DNA of 7,237 nt from JBAZWV01 sp964393325 (GCA_964393325.1 CAYMTE010000024.1:1-7237); one strand, 5' to 3'; positions 1 to 6,611 are shown, counted from the stretch's first letter. The notes: generated by a model from the letters alone, not told the origin. A program made the numbers and translations.

Positions 1-68
1 GCGCCCTCCCAGAGGAATCAGAGCAAAAGCTGCGAAAGAGACAACCGCGCCACGGTCGAACGAGATAA
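1..68 (+). CDS. possible 3' end of an upstream gene (partial)
   Basis: Reading from base 3, one frame stays open to a TAA at 66-68 and gives a charged tail that ends in QPRHGRTR. The stop lies nine bases before the first palindromic repeat, a usual place for such repeats, which often sit just behind genes. The stretch is too short to identify. The other two forward frames are also open here and run on into the repeat, so frame choice is a guess based on the basic tail and the stop position. The region could equally be non-coding. Confidence 0.3.
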   Translation, partial: ALPEESEQKLRKRQPRHGRTR

Positions 69-77
69 TCTTGTTAC

Positions 78-188
78 GTCATTCCGACCGAGGAGGCTCT
101 GCGACGAGCGGAGGAATCGCTTCGAGGTCGATCGGACGGGCTGCACCGAAGGGATCCCTCGGCTTCGTCAGACTCCGCTCGGGATGAC
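78..188. repeat. long imperfect palindromic repeat, copy 1
   Basis: This ~111-base element opens with GTCATTCCGA and closes with TCGGGATGAC, and its two halves are imperfect reverse complements along nearly the whole length. It matches a second element at 493-601 in the same orientation, with shared blocks such as GAAGGGATCCCTCGGCT and GACTCCGCTCGGGATGAC. The centre (127-137, GTCGATCGGAC) is nearly palindromic. As RNA it would form one long hairpin. It ends 19 bases before the nuclease start codon. The form is that of REP- or MITE-like interspersed repeats. Copy number elsewhere in the genome cannot be seen here. Confidence 0.85.
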
Positions 189-207
189 GGTGAAAACAAA
201 ATGATCT

Positions 208-480
208 ATGTACGTCTATATCATGGCCAGCGAGAGCGGAACATTGTACGTCGGCGTTACAAATGATCTTCAACGTCGAACCTACGAACATCGTGAAGGC
301 CTCATAGACGGATTCACAAAGAAATACGATTGCAAGAAGCTGATTTACTTCGAGCGAACAGACGATCCCTATTCTGCTATTACGAGGGAAAAACAACTTA
401 AAAATTGGAATCGGAAAAAGAAAGAACATCTCATCATGGGTCTCAACCCCCAATGGAAAGACCTATTTGATACGCTATAA
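208..480 (+). CDS. single-domain GIY-YIG endonuclease family protein
   Basis: This 90-residue protein is one complete GIY-YIG nuclease domain of the small stand-alone type (UvrC/Slx1-like catalytic fold, no DNA-binding domain attached). The first motif is Y-V-Y-I at residues 2-5 and the second is L-Y-V-G at 13-16. Next come LQRR (21-24) with the expected catalytic Arg, a His at 28, a Tyr at 40, and the metal-binding Glu at 61 within TREKQLKNW. The family is known for single-strand nicking or structure-specific cleavage; the substrate here is unknown. An in-frame TGA at 202-204 makes ATG 208 the first possible start, and there is no clear Shine-Dalgarno. The gene sits between two copies of a long palindromic repeat, which suggests that the nuclease recognises or mobilises the repeat; that is inference. 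The family assignment is secure. Confidence 0.92.
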   Translation: MYVYIMASESGTLYVGVTNDLQRRTYEHREGLIDGFTKKYDCKKLIYFERTDDPYSAITREKQLKNWNRKKKEHLIMGLNPQWKDLFDTL

Positions 481-481
481 T
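454..481 (+). promoter_or_regulatory. candidate sigma-70-type promoter at the end of the nuclease gene
   Basis: A perfect -10 hexamer TATAAT (476-481) overlaps the nuclease stop codon. Sixteen bases upstream lies TGGAAA (454-459), which matches four of six bases of the -35 consensus. Transcription would begin near 488, just ahead of repeat copy 2, so the repeat would form the 5' leader of the operon that begins at 624. No other convincing promoter was seen between 480 and 624. The perfect -10 could be chance in an AT-rich spot. Confidence 0.45.
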
Positions 482-492
482 AGTTTTATCCA

Positions 493-601
493 GTCATTCC
501 GGCTGAGGAGTCCGCGACGAACGGAGGAATCCCTTCGAGATCCGATCGGATGAGCTGTACGAAGGGATCCCTCGGCTCCGTCGGACTCCGCTCGGGATGA
601 C
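493..601. repeat. long imperfect palindromic repeat, copy 2
   Basis: This is the second ~109-base copy, in direct orientation relative to 78-188. The outer arms are GTCATTCC (493-500) and GGGATGAC (594-601). A 14-base inner stem (524-537 with 560-573, one mismatch) includes a perfect CCCTTCG/CGAAGGG pairing. The core ATCCGATCGGAT (540-551) is a perfect 12-base palindrome. The left and right arms also share GGAGTCCG and its complement. It separates the nuclease stop from the next start at 624 and may act as a bidirectional transcription stop or an mRNA-end stabiliser. There is no T-run after it, so ordinary intrinsic termination is not evident. Confidence 0.87.
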
Positions 602-623
602 GACGTGACAGAAACACGACTCT

Positions 624-1079
624 ATGACTTCTCGTTCCGTGATGTTTTCCATCGCCACAACACTTCTCACAACGACCGTTCTTGTCATGGCGATCTATAT
701 TGGGTTTCGTTTTGTACAGACGAATAAAACACCCGAGCCGACACCGATTTCACCGGTCGTGACCACTCCAGCTCCAGATCCTGGACGAGCATTTGTTCGA
801 CTTGTTGATGCTGCGGACACGGCGAACGTCGGGACGGTGTATTCCGTCACGTTTGAGACAAACACCTGGGCCGTCTGTGCTGTCGACATCTACCAGCCGG
901 ATGAGACATTGCTCCCCATGACCAAGGAAGCCGCAAAACCTCACGCAACCGCCCCCGGACGCATGCAGTGGACATGGAACGTGCCTACAGATGCCGCACG
1001 CGGCACGTGGCTCTTACGGTTTTTGTGTGGATCGTCGCAAGACCTCGCGACCATAGACCGGAGTGTGGAGGTACGCTAA
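624..1079 (+). CDS. membrane-anchored protein of unknown function, first gene of the dnaG-rpoD operon
   Basis: I do not recognise a named family. The 151-residue product has one hydrophobic segment at about residues 8-29 that would act as an uncleaved anchor. A Pro/Thr-rich linker follows (about 34-54), then a ~97-residue domain likely exposed outside the cytoplasmic membrane. That domain has alternating hydrophobic residues and the pattern QWTWNVP...ARGTW (115-129), which suggests a beta-sandwich or Ig-like fold; this is inference. The only two cysteines, 85 and 135, could form a disulfide. The start has no clear Shine-Dalgarno; Met7 at 642 is an alternative that would shorten the N-terminus before the anchor. 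The stop codon is 9 bases before dnaG, so the two genes are almost certainly cotranscribed. It takes the place held by rpsU in the classical operon but is unrelated to it. Confidence 0.75.
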   Translation: MTSRSVMFSIATTLLTTTVLVMAIYIGFRFVQTNKTPEPTPISPVVTTPAPDPGRAFVRLVDAADTANVGTVYSVTFETNTWAVCAVDIYQPDETLLPMTKEAAKPHATAPGRMQWTWNVPTDAARGTWLLRFLCGSSQDLATIDRSVEVR

Positions 1080-1088
1080 GGTTCCTAC

Positions 1089-2777
1089 ATGGACGCCGTC
1101 GAAGATATCAAATCCCGACTTGACGTCGCGGACGTCGTGCAAGAATATCTGCCGCTCAAACCTGCCGGGAGCGGGAGTTTTCGAGGTCTGTGTCCGTTCC
1201 ATCACGAAAAAACACCAAGCTTCTACGTCAATCGTCCCCGCCAAAGCTGGCACTGTTTTGGATGCAACGAAGGAGGAGACATCATCTCGTTCGTGATGCG
1301 CATGGAAGGAATGGAGTTTCGCGAAGCGCTCGAACTCCTTGCCGCAAAGACCGGCGTCGAACTCCCGTCATTTGACGCAAAACAATCTTCACAAAAAAAA
1401 CGACTGCATGAGGTAAACCTCCTCGCGGCAAAATTTTTTCGCGCGACGCTTCTCGAATCTCCCGCCGCGGAACATGCACGAGCGTACGCGGCATCACGAG
1501 CGATCGATGACATGACCGGCGATATCTGGCTCATCGGCTACGCTCCGGACAGCTGGTCCGCGCTGACCGATGCGCTCACAAAAAAAGGCATCACCGAAGA
1601 CGAGCTTGTGAAAGCGGGACTCGTTGGGAAACGCGAGCAGGGAAGCGGCGTATACGATCGATTCCGCAATCGTCTCATGTTCACAATCATGGACGTTCAC
1701 GGCAACGTCGTCGGGTTTACTGGGCGACAACTCTCGGACGACAAAACGGAAGCAAAGTACGTCAATACGCCCGAGACCACGCTGTATAAAAAATCCGCCG
1801 TGCTGTACGGGTTAGACAAGGCGAAGGGAGACATCAAACGACAAGACCTTGCTGTGATCGTCGAAGGCAACATGGACGTCGTCACCTCGCATCGCCTTGG
1901 CGTGAATAATGTTGTCGCGTCATCCGGCACCGCGCTTACCATCGATCAACTCAATCTTCTGAAACGATTTACCACAAACCTCGCGATTGCATTTGATCAA
2001 GATGCCGCGGGCAATGCCGCGACGATTCGCGGTCTCGATCTCGCGCGACAGCTGGATTTCAACATTCGTATCATTACGCTGCCGCCGGATGCCGGAAAAG
2101 ATCCGGACGACGCAGCAAAAAAAGATATCACGCTCTGGCAACACGCGATTCGAGACGCGTCGCGCATCGTCGAATGGCTGTACCGAAACGCATTTCGCGG
2201 CCGGGATATCTCAAAGCCGGAAGACAAAAAACTCGTCGCGCGAGATCTCTTGCCGGAATTTCGGCGCATCCCAGATCCCGTGGAACGAGATGGATGGATC
2301 ACACGACTCGCAAAAGATCTCGCCGTATCTGAAGACGCTCTGCGAGAAGCTCTTCGCGGCGTAAAAACGACGGTTACGAGCCAAAAACCAACACATCCAA
2401 CAACTGCTCCTTCCCCCGCAGCGGCAGAAAACGCCACAAAATCCCGCGAAGAGCAGCTTCAGGAACGACTTCTCGCGGTTCTCGAAATCAAGCCCGAGCT
2501 CCGACCCCTTGCTCAAGAACGCTTGGGACGGTATCCTGTGCCCGAACCCGCACGGGGGGACCTTTCTACATATTTCGCGATTCTTGCGGATCGCGAGTTC
2601 GAGGATCAGTCGCTCACCGCGCTCACCGCGGATCTTGAGAAGACCTGCGCCGACCTGCACGAGCTCTTGCTCAAACAGAAGCGCGAATCCCTCGAGCAAG
2701 AGATGCGTGACGCAGAACGCATTGGCGATCAAGCCAAAATCGCGGAGCTGCTCTCGCAATTTAATCAGCTTACCTAA
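1089..2777 (+). CDS. dnaG: DNA primase DnaG
   Basis: DnaG makes the short RNA primers used at the replication fork, working with the replicative helicase DnaB. At 562 residues it is close to the usual bacterial length. The N-terminal CHC2 zinc domain supplies Cys35, His38, Cys56 and Cys59 (CPFH...CFGC). The RNA-polymerase-like core has RFRNRLMF (191-198), the GFTGRQL segment (209-215) and KYVNTPET (223-230). The TOPRIM metal site shows Glu259 and Asp263 in VEGNMDVV, then Asp303 and Asp305 in FDQDAAG, followed by LPPDAGKDPDD (331-341). The commoner forms are EGYMD and FDGD; the acidic ligands are kept. A Thr/Pro/Ala-rich linker (about 427-447) leads to a helical C-terminal region (about 453-562) placed where the helicase-binding domain lies. 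AAGG at 1078-1081, seven bases before ATG 1089, is a reasonable ribosome binding site. It is the middle gene of the operon. Confidence 0.97.
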   Translation: MDAVEDIKSRLDVADVVQEYLPLKPAGSGSFRGLCPFHHEKTPSFYVNRPRQSWHCFGCNEGGDIISFVMRMEGMEFREALELLAAKTGVELPSFDAKQSSQKKRLHEVNLLAAKFFRATLLESPAAEHARAYAASRAIDDMTGDIWLIGYAPDSWSALTDALTKKGITEDELVKAGLVGKREQGSGVYDRFRNRLMFTIMDVHGNVVGFTGRQLSDDKTEAKYVNTPETTLYKKSAVLYGLDKAKGDIKRQDLAVIVEGNMDVVTSHRLGVNNVVASSGTALTIDQLNLLKRFTTNLAIAFDQDAAGNAATIRGLDLARQLDFNIRIITLPPDAGKDPDDAAKKDITLWQHAIRDASRIVEWLYRNAFRGRDISKPEDKKLVARDLLPEFRRIPDPVERDGWITRLAKDLAVSEDALREALRGVKTTVTSQKPTHPTTAPSPAAAENATKSREEQLQERLLAVLEIKPELRPLAQERLGRYPVPEPARGDLSTYFAILADREFEDQSLTALTADLEKTCADLHELLLKQKRESLEQEMRDAERIGDQAKIAELLSQFNQLT

Positions 2778-2784
2778 TTCTCAA

Positions 2785-2824
2785 ACACCCGTTTCCGGCA
2801 GCTTCGGCTTCCGATCCGGGGTGT
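2785..2824 (+). promoter_or_regulatory. intercistronic hairpin between dnaG and rpoD
   Basis: The 56-base gap can fold into a two-part hairpin. The outer stem pairs ACACCCG (2785-2791) with CGGGGTGT (2817-2824), with one bulged G. The inner stem pairs GGCAGC (2797-2802) with GCTTCC (2807-2812), with one mismatch, and is capped by the stable tetraloop TTCG (2803-2806). No T-run follows, so it is not a terminator. Its 3' arm ends ten bases before the rpoD ATG, next to the weak GAAGAA ribosome-binding-like stretch. Possible roles are mRNA processing between cistrons, as described for the E. coli dnaG-rpoD junction, or control of rpoD translation. Confidence 0.45.
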
Positions 2825-2833
2825 GAAGAATCT

Positions 2834-4075
2834 ATGGCCTCACCTCACGCCAAAAAGAAACCCAAGGCGAAGCTTCCTGCTCGCCGACCGCAGCCAAAAA
2901 AGTCGATCGCAAAAAAGCCAACGAAGGCGGCACCCAAAAAACCACTGCCCGCACAAAAGCCAAAGCAGGCATACGTCAAGGCAGAACCGCCGACACAAGA
3001 AGCGCTCGACAAACTGTTTGAAAAAGCACGCACGCGAAACTTTTTGACGGAGAACGAGATTCTCTACAGTTTCCCCGAAATTGAAGATTATATTCCGGTC
3101 TATGAAGCATTCATTGACCGTCTTGATGCTGCCGGCGTGAGCATCGTCGAAATGAAAGAGGGGATTCTCGGTCGTGAAAAAGAACGACACGAGGTCATGA
3201 CCTCGCTCCACAGCGCAGACGACAAGCGCGGAAAGATCGATCCGTTTGATCTCACGGCGGATTCGATCCAGATGTATCTGCGCGAGATCGGTAAAATCCC
3301 GCTCTTAACCGCCGAAGAAGAAATCGCGCTCGCGAAACGGAAAGAAAAAGGAGATAAGGAAGCGGAAAAGAGACTCATTGAGGCGAACCTGCGTCTCGTC
3401 GTGTCGATCGCGAAGAAGTTTATTGGCAAATCGCTGTCCCTCCTCGACTTGATTCAGGAAGGAAACATCGGATTGTTCCGTGCCGTGAAGAAATTCGAAT
3501 ACCGCAAAGGGTTTAAGTTCTCAACGTACGCGACGTGGTGGATCCGGCAAGCGATCACGCGCGCGCTCGCCGACCAAAGCCGCACGATCCGTATTCCGGT
3601 ACACATGGTGGAAACGATCAACAAGTTCCAGCAGGTCGAACGGCAGCTCATTCAGGATCTTGGTCGCGAACCGTTGCCAGAAGAAATCGCCGCCGAAATG
3701 GGGGAGGATGTCGACAAGGTTCGTCACATCATCAAGATCTCGCAAGACACCGTGTCGCTCGAAACGTCTGTCGGTGAGGACGATGAAGACTCCACACTCG
3801 AAGACTTCATCGAAGACGTGAAGCACGTGACGCCGGATCGCGCCGCCGCGCTGCAGCTCTTGAAGGATTACGTTGGCGAAATCATCAAAGACCTCTCGCC
3901 GCGTGAGCAAAAGATTCTCGAAATGCGCTTCGGCTTGCAAGACGGCGTCAGCCACACGCTTGAAGAAGTCGGAAAAGAGTTTGACGTGACGCGCGAGCGC
4001 ATTCGTCAAATCGAAGCGAAGGCGATGGAAAAAATCCAACAACATCCGCTCGTCAAACGCCTCGTGGATTACTAG
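2834..4075 (+). CDS. rpoD: primary RNA polymerase sigma factor (sigma-70 / SigA family)
   Basis: This is the housekeeping sigma subunit, which directs RNA polymerase to -10/-35 promoters. All sigma-70 regions appear in order in 413 residues. Region 1.1 is at about 54-108 (LDKLFEKARTRNFLTENEI) and 1.2 at about 142-175 (DSIQMYLREIGKIPLLTAEE). Region 2 is at about 184-254, with LDLIQEGNIGL and the -10-reading FSTYATWWIRQAITRAL (229-245). Region 3 covers about 256-335. Region 4 is at about 348-408, with the helix-turn-helix TLEEVGKEFDVTRERIRQI (375-393) for the -35 box. Region 1.1 together with this near-canonical region 2 marks a primary sigma rather than an alternative one. The first ~50 residues are a Lys/Ala/Pro-rich, probably disordered tail, not typical of the family. 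GAAGAA upstream is only a weak ribosome binding site. It is the last gene of the operon, followed by an intrinsic terminator. Confidence 0.97.
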   Translation: MASPHAKKKPKAKLPARRPQPKKSIAKKPTKAAPKKPLPAQKPKQAYVKAEPPTQEALDKLFEKARTRNFLTENEILYSFPEIEDYIPVYEAFIDRLDAAGVSIVEMKEGILGREKERHEVMTSLHSADDKRGKIDPFDLTADSIQMYLREIGKIPLLTAEEEIALAKRKEKGDKEAEKRLIEANLRLVVSIAKKFIGKSLSLLDLIQEGNIGLFRAVKKFEYRKGFKFSTYATWWIRQAITRALADQSRTIRIPVHMVETINKFQQVERQLIQDLGREPLPEEIAAEMGEDVDKVRHIIKISQDTVSLETSVGEDDEDSTLEDFIEDVKHVTPDRAAALQLLKDYVGEIIKDLSPREQKILEMRFGLQDGVSHTLEEVGKEFDVTRERIRQIEAKAMEKIQQHPLVKRLVDY

Positions 4076-4082
4076 AACACCT

Positions 4083-4112
4083 CACACAAGCCCCATCCGG
4101 GGCTTTTGTGTG
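4083..4112 (+). terminator. intrinsic terminator after rpoD
   Basis: The core stem AGCCCC (4089-4094) and GGGGCT (4099-4104) has a four-base ATCC loop, and TTTT follows at 4104-4107. The flanking CACACA and TGTGTG (ending at 4112) extend the pairing beyond the T-run. It starts 7 bases after the rpoD stop codon and closes the operon. Confidence 0.85.
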
Positions 4113-4114
4113 GA

Positions 4115-4143
4115 TTGACGAATACGCGTTTTTCGGGTAGCGT
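4115..4143 (+). promoter_or_regulatory. candidate promoter for the MFS transporter gene, with a very short leader
   Basis: TTGACG (4115-4120, five of six -35 bases) is followed after exactly 17 bases by TAGCGT (4138-4143), a weak three-of-six -10. The same TTGACG with a 17-base spacer occurs before the tRNA gene. Transcription would start near 4150, leaving only about ten leader bases before ATG 4161. Those bases read CACCTCCT, which resembles the anti-Shine-Dalgarno rather than a ribosome binding site. Confidence 0.45.
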
Positions 4144-4160
4144 AGGCCCCTTCACCTCCT

Positions 4161-6560
4161 ATGGCTACCACTAATTTTCTTGGCGTTTCGCAGCATGACG
4201 CAGCCACTCCCATGATCTCTCCTGTCCGAAAATGGAGCATGCTCGTCGTCTTGTCGCTCGCGCTCGCCATCATCATTCTCGACACCACCATTTTGAACGT
4301 GGCGTTGTCGTCGATTATCCGCGATCTCAACACGGATATTCAAAAAATCCAGTGGGTAATCACCGCGTACTCCCTGACGCTTGCCGCACTCACGATCACC
4401 GGCGGGCGACTGGGCGACCTGTTTGGTCGGAAGCGGATGTTCGTCGTCGGTGCACTCCTCTTCGCCGCAGGATCGTTTCTCGCATCGATCAGCACGAACG
4501 TCACGATGTTGATCGCCGGCGAAGCGATCATCGAGGGGATCGGTGCCGCACTTATGATGCCCGCGACGGCGTCATTACTCGTCGTGAACTTTCAGGGCCG
4601 CGAACGTGCGATCGCGTTTGGCATCTGGGGCGGCATCGCCGGCGCCGCCGCAGCCCTCGGCCCGATTCTTGGTGGCTATCTCACGACGCACTATAACTGG
4701 CGTTGGGGCTTCCGCATCAATCTTGTCGTCGTCCTCGCGCTCGTCATCGGCTCGCTTCTGATTCCGGAATCGCGCGACACGAAAGAACGAAAACAGCTCG
4801 ACGTGTTTGGCGTCATCTTATCCGCGCTCGGCATGCTCTCGCTGGTGTTTGGCATTATCGAAGCTTCAAGCTACGGCTGGTGGAAGGCAACACAGACATT
4901 CATCATCAACGGCTGGTCCATTGTTCCGCCCTGGGGGCTCTCTATCGTTCCGATCTGCATGGCGATTGGTGCGCTCATCCTCGTCCTGTTTGGATTGTAC
5001 GAGTACGCCCGTGAGACGTCTGGGCACACGCCGCTCGTCTCGATGGGGCTGTTCAAAAACACGCGCTTCACGGCCGGTGCAAGCACAACCGCCGTGATGT
5101 CGCTCGGGCAAACGGGCCTTATCTTCTCGCTGCCCGTGTTCTTGCAATCCGTTCGCGGTCTCGACGCGTATCACACGGGCTTGGCGCTTTTGCCGATGTC
5201 ACTCGGTCTCTTGATCGTCGCGCCGCTCTCTGCCGCGCTGAGTAAAAAGATCTCCCCGAAATTCTTGATCAACCTCGGACTCTTACTCAACGTCGTCGCG
5301 TATATCGTGCTCCGTCGCGAGATGAACGTCGACACGACAAGCACGGATCTGATTCCGGGACTTGCGCTCTTCGGCATTGGCATGGGGTTTGTCATGTCGC
5401 AGATCAACAACCTCACGCTCTCCGCCGTTTCGGTGCAGCAGGCGGGTGAAGCCTCTGGCGTGAACAACACGCTCCGCCAGGTTGGCGCCACGCTTGGTTC
5501 CGCCATCATGGGTACGATTCTCATCGGAACACTCGGAACACATCTCGTCGATGGCGTTCGCGCGAGCACAATCATTCCGAATGACCTGAAGTCACACATT
5601 GCCGACGTCGTATCGTCACAAACCTCGAACGTGGAGTTCGGTGGCGGCGCACGTCTCGATAATGCGATGCCGGAGTCGATCAAAACGGAAATCGTCCGGA
5701 TTAGCCACGAAGCGACGGTTGAAGCAAACAGGGAATCGCTGTTGTACGGCGCAGGATTTGCCGCGCTCGGATTCCTCGTGTCACTTCTCTTGCCGTCGTC
5801 GCGCAAAAAGAAACCGGAAGAAGCAACCATCGCGCACGCGGCGGAACGTCGAGCACCTCTCACCTCCATCGAGCTCGATACGACGCTGATCGCGGAATTG
5901 ATCTACGCCGACAAGGAGCGTCGTGCGCATGGACTTCCAAGTCTTGGTGCAGATGTGCGCCTGGTCATTGACGCAGCTGCCGCAAACGAAAGCGTCTCGC
6001 TCACCGTGAATCCGCGCCTCGCGCAAGCACGCGTTCTGTGGAATGCGGGATTTGGAAAAGAAGTTGGCGCTACGTCATTCAGCGAGTATCTCACGGGCAT
6101 CCCCGCCGTACCGGACGAACTCAAACACGAGAACTCGGCGTATCCGCATCTCATTCTCGTTGATGCCCGCGTGCCTGCCGCGACCGTCTGTCGCTTGCTT
6201 GGCGTGCAGCCAAAAGGAAACGCGCTCACGGCGAACATGGCGCACCTGCAAGAGAAGGGGATCGTCTACTGGATGCGCTGCCAGGATGGCGGACGACACC
6301 GCGGACGGAGCGTGAAAGACGCCGAGTCGACATTTGACGCCGGAGAGCAAGGACTCTCTGCCGTCGAAGGACTTGCGCTCGTGTTGCAGATGCCAACGCT
6401 CTTGCAAGAGCGCTATCTCGATCTCGCGAATTCTGTTCACGACGGTTTCGAGAACAGCACCGCGTGTCTCGGCACATGGAACGGGAATCCGGAGCTTCGC
6501 TGGCGCTGGCGCGACCATGCGGATCCGCGCTGCCAAGCGGCATCGCGCAACATCGGTTGA
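4161..6560 (+). CDS. DHA2-family (14-TM) MFS efflux transporter fused to a ~240-residue soluble C-terminal domain
   Basis: Residues ~24-545 are a drug:H+ antiporter-2 type major facilitator (EmrB/QacA-like), which would export compounds across the cytoplasmic membrane using the proton gradient. Fourteen hydrophobic segments can be counted, at about 25-45, 65-82, 93-112, 116-142, 150-173, 184-201, 212-234, 259-282, 302-328, 338-360, 366-384, 397-420, 432-459 and 526-545. Family motifs are LDTTILNVAL (40-49), motif A GGRLGDLFGRKR (81-92) and the antiporter motif C region with GAAAALGPILGGYL (161-174). The substrate cannot be read. After a basic linker (PSSRKKKP), residues ~560-799 are soluble and should lie in the cytoplasm; DHA2 proteins normally stop soon after helix 14. 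This extension ends in VEGLALVLQMP (735-745) and DPRCQAASR (788-796), and vaguely recalls DUF5701-type proteins (low confidence). ATG 4161 lacks a Shine-Dalgarno; Met18 at 4212 is an alternative. The reading frame is unbroken, so the fusion looks real. Confidence 0.9.
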   Translation: MATTNFLGVSQHDAATPMISPVRKWSMLVVLSLALAIIILDTTILNVALSSIIRDLNTDIQKIQWVITAYSLTLAALTITGGRLGDLFGRKRMFVVGALLFAAGSFLASISTNVTMLIAGEAIIEGIGAALMMPATASLLVVNFQGRERAIAFGIWGGIAGAAAALGPILGGYLTTHYNWRWGFRINLVVVLALVIGSLLIPESRDTKERKQLDVFGVILSALGMLSLVFGIIEASSYGWWKATQTFIINGWSIVPPWGLSIVPICMAIGALILVLFGLYEYARETSGHTPLVSMGLFKNTRFTAGASTTAVMSLGQTGLIFSLPVFLQSVRGLDAYHTGLALLPMSLGLLIVAPLSAALSKKISPKFLINLGLLLNVVAYIVLRREMNVDTTSTDLIPGLALFGIGMGFVMSQINNLTLSAVSVQQAGEASGVNNTLRQVGATLGSAIMGTILIGTLGTHLVDGVRASTIIPNDLKSHIADVVSSQTSNVEFGGGARLDNAMPESIKTEIVRISHEATVEANRESLLYGAGFAALGFLVSLLLPSSRKKKPEEATIAHAAERRAPLTSIELDTTLIAELIYADKERRAHGLPSLGADVRLVIDAAAANESVSLTVNPRLAQARVLWNAGFGKEVGATSFSEYLTGIPAVPDELKHENSAYPHLILVDARVPAATVCRLLGVQPKGNALTANMAHLQEKGIVYWMRCQDGGRHRGRSVKDAESTFDAGEQGLSAVEGLALVLQMPTLLQERYLDLANSVHDGFENSTACLGTWNGNPELRWRWRDHADPRCQAASRNIG

Positions 6561-6572
6561 CGGAACCGATAC

Positions 6573-6602
6573 GAACCACCAAGCTATGGTGGTTCTTTTT
6601 TT
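6573..6602 (+). terminator. strong intrinsic terminator after the transporter gene
   Basis: A perfect eight-base stem GAACCACC (6573-6580) / GGTGGTTC (6588-6595), with loop AAGCTAT, is followed by seven T residues (6596-6602). It lies 12 bases past the transporter stop codon and directly abuts the ribosome binding site of the next gene. Confidence 0.93.
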
Positions 6603-6608
6603 GGAGGG
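6603..6608 (+). promoter_or_regulatory. ribosome binding site of the zinc-ribbon-like gene
   Basis: GGAGGG ends three bases before ATG 6612. It is the only near-consensus Shine-Dalgarno placed before a gene in the window, and it fixes the start of the gene at 6612-7061. It follows the terminator T-run without a gap. Confidence 0.8.
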
Positions 6609-6611
6609 AAC

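Noticed and set aside
38..69. Promoter with GATAAT (64-69) ahead of the nuclease gene
   Set aside because: The nearest -35-like hexamer (GAGACA, 38-43) is 20 bases away; spacing and match are poor.
79..453. Minus-strand 124-residue open frame covering the first repeat and most of the nuclease gene
   Set aside because: Its C-terminal part is only a translation of the palindromic repeat, and the rest lies antisense to a clear GIY-YIG gene.
78..601. CRISPR-like array
   Set aside because: There are only two repeats, each ~110 bases and palindromic, separated by a gene rather than by spacers.
494..688. Minus-strand open frame across repeat copy 2
   Set aside because: It is mostly repeat translation (similar to the one at copy 1) with no family likeness; the repeat keeps several frames open by composition.
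5171..5869. 232-residue minus-strand open frame inside the transporter gene
   Set aside because: It is antisense to well-conserved transmembrane coding sequence and shows only the composition of a shadow frame.
6557..6590. Promoter TTGACG (6557-6562) with TATGGT (6585-6590) for the zinc-ribbon-like gene
   Set aside because: The spacer is 22 bases, too long for a sigma-70-type promoter, and the -10 lies inside the terminator stem.
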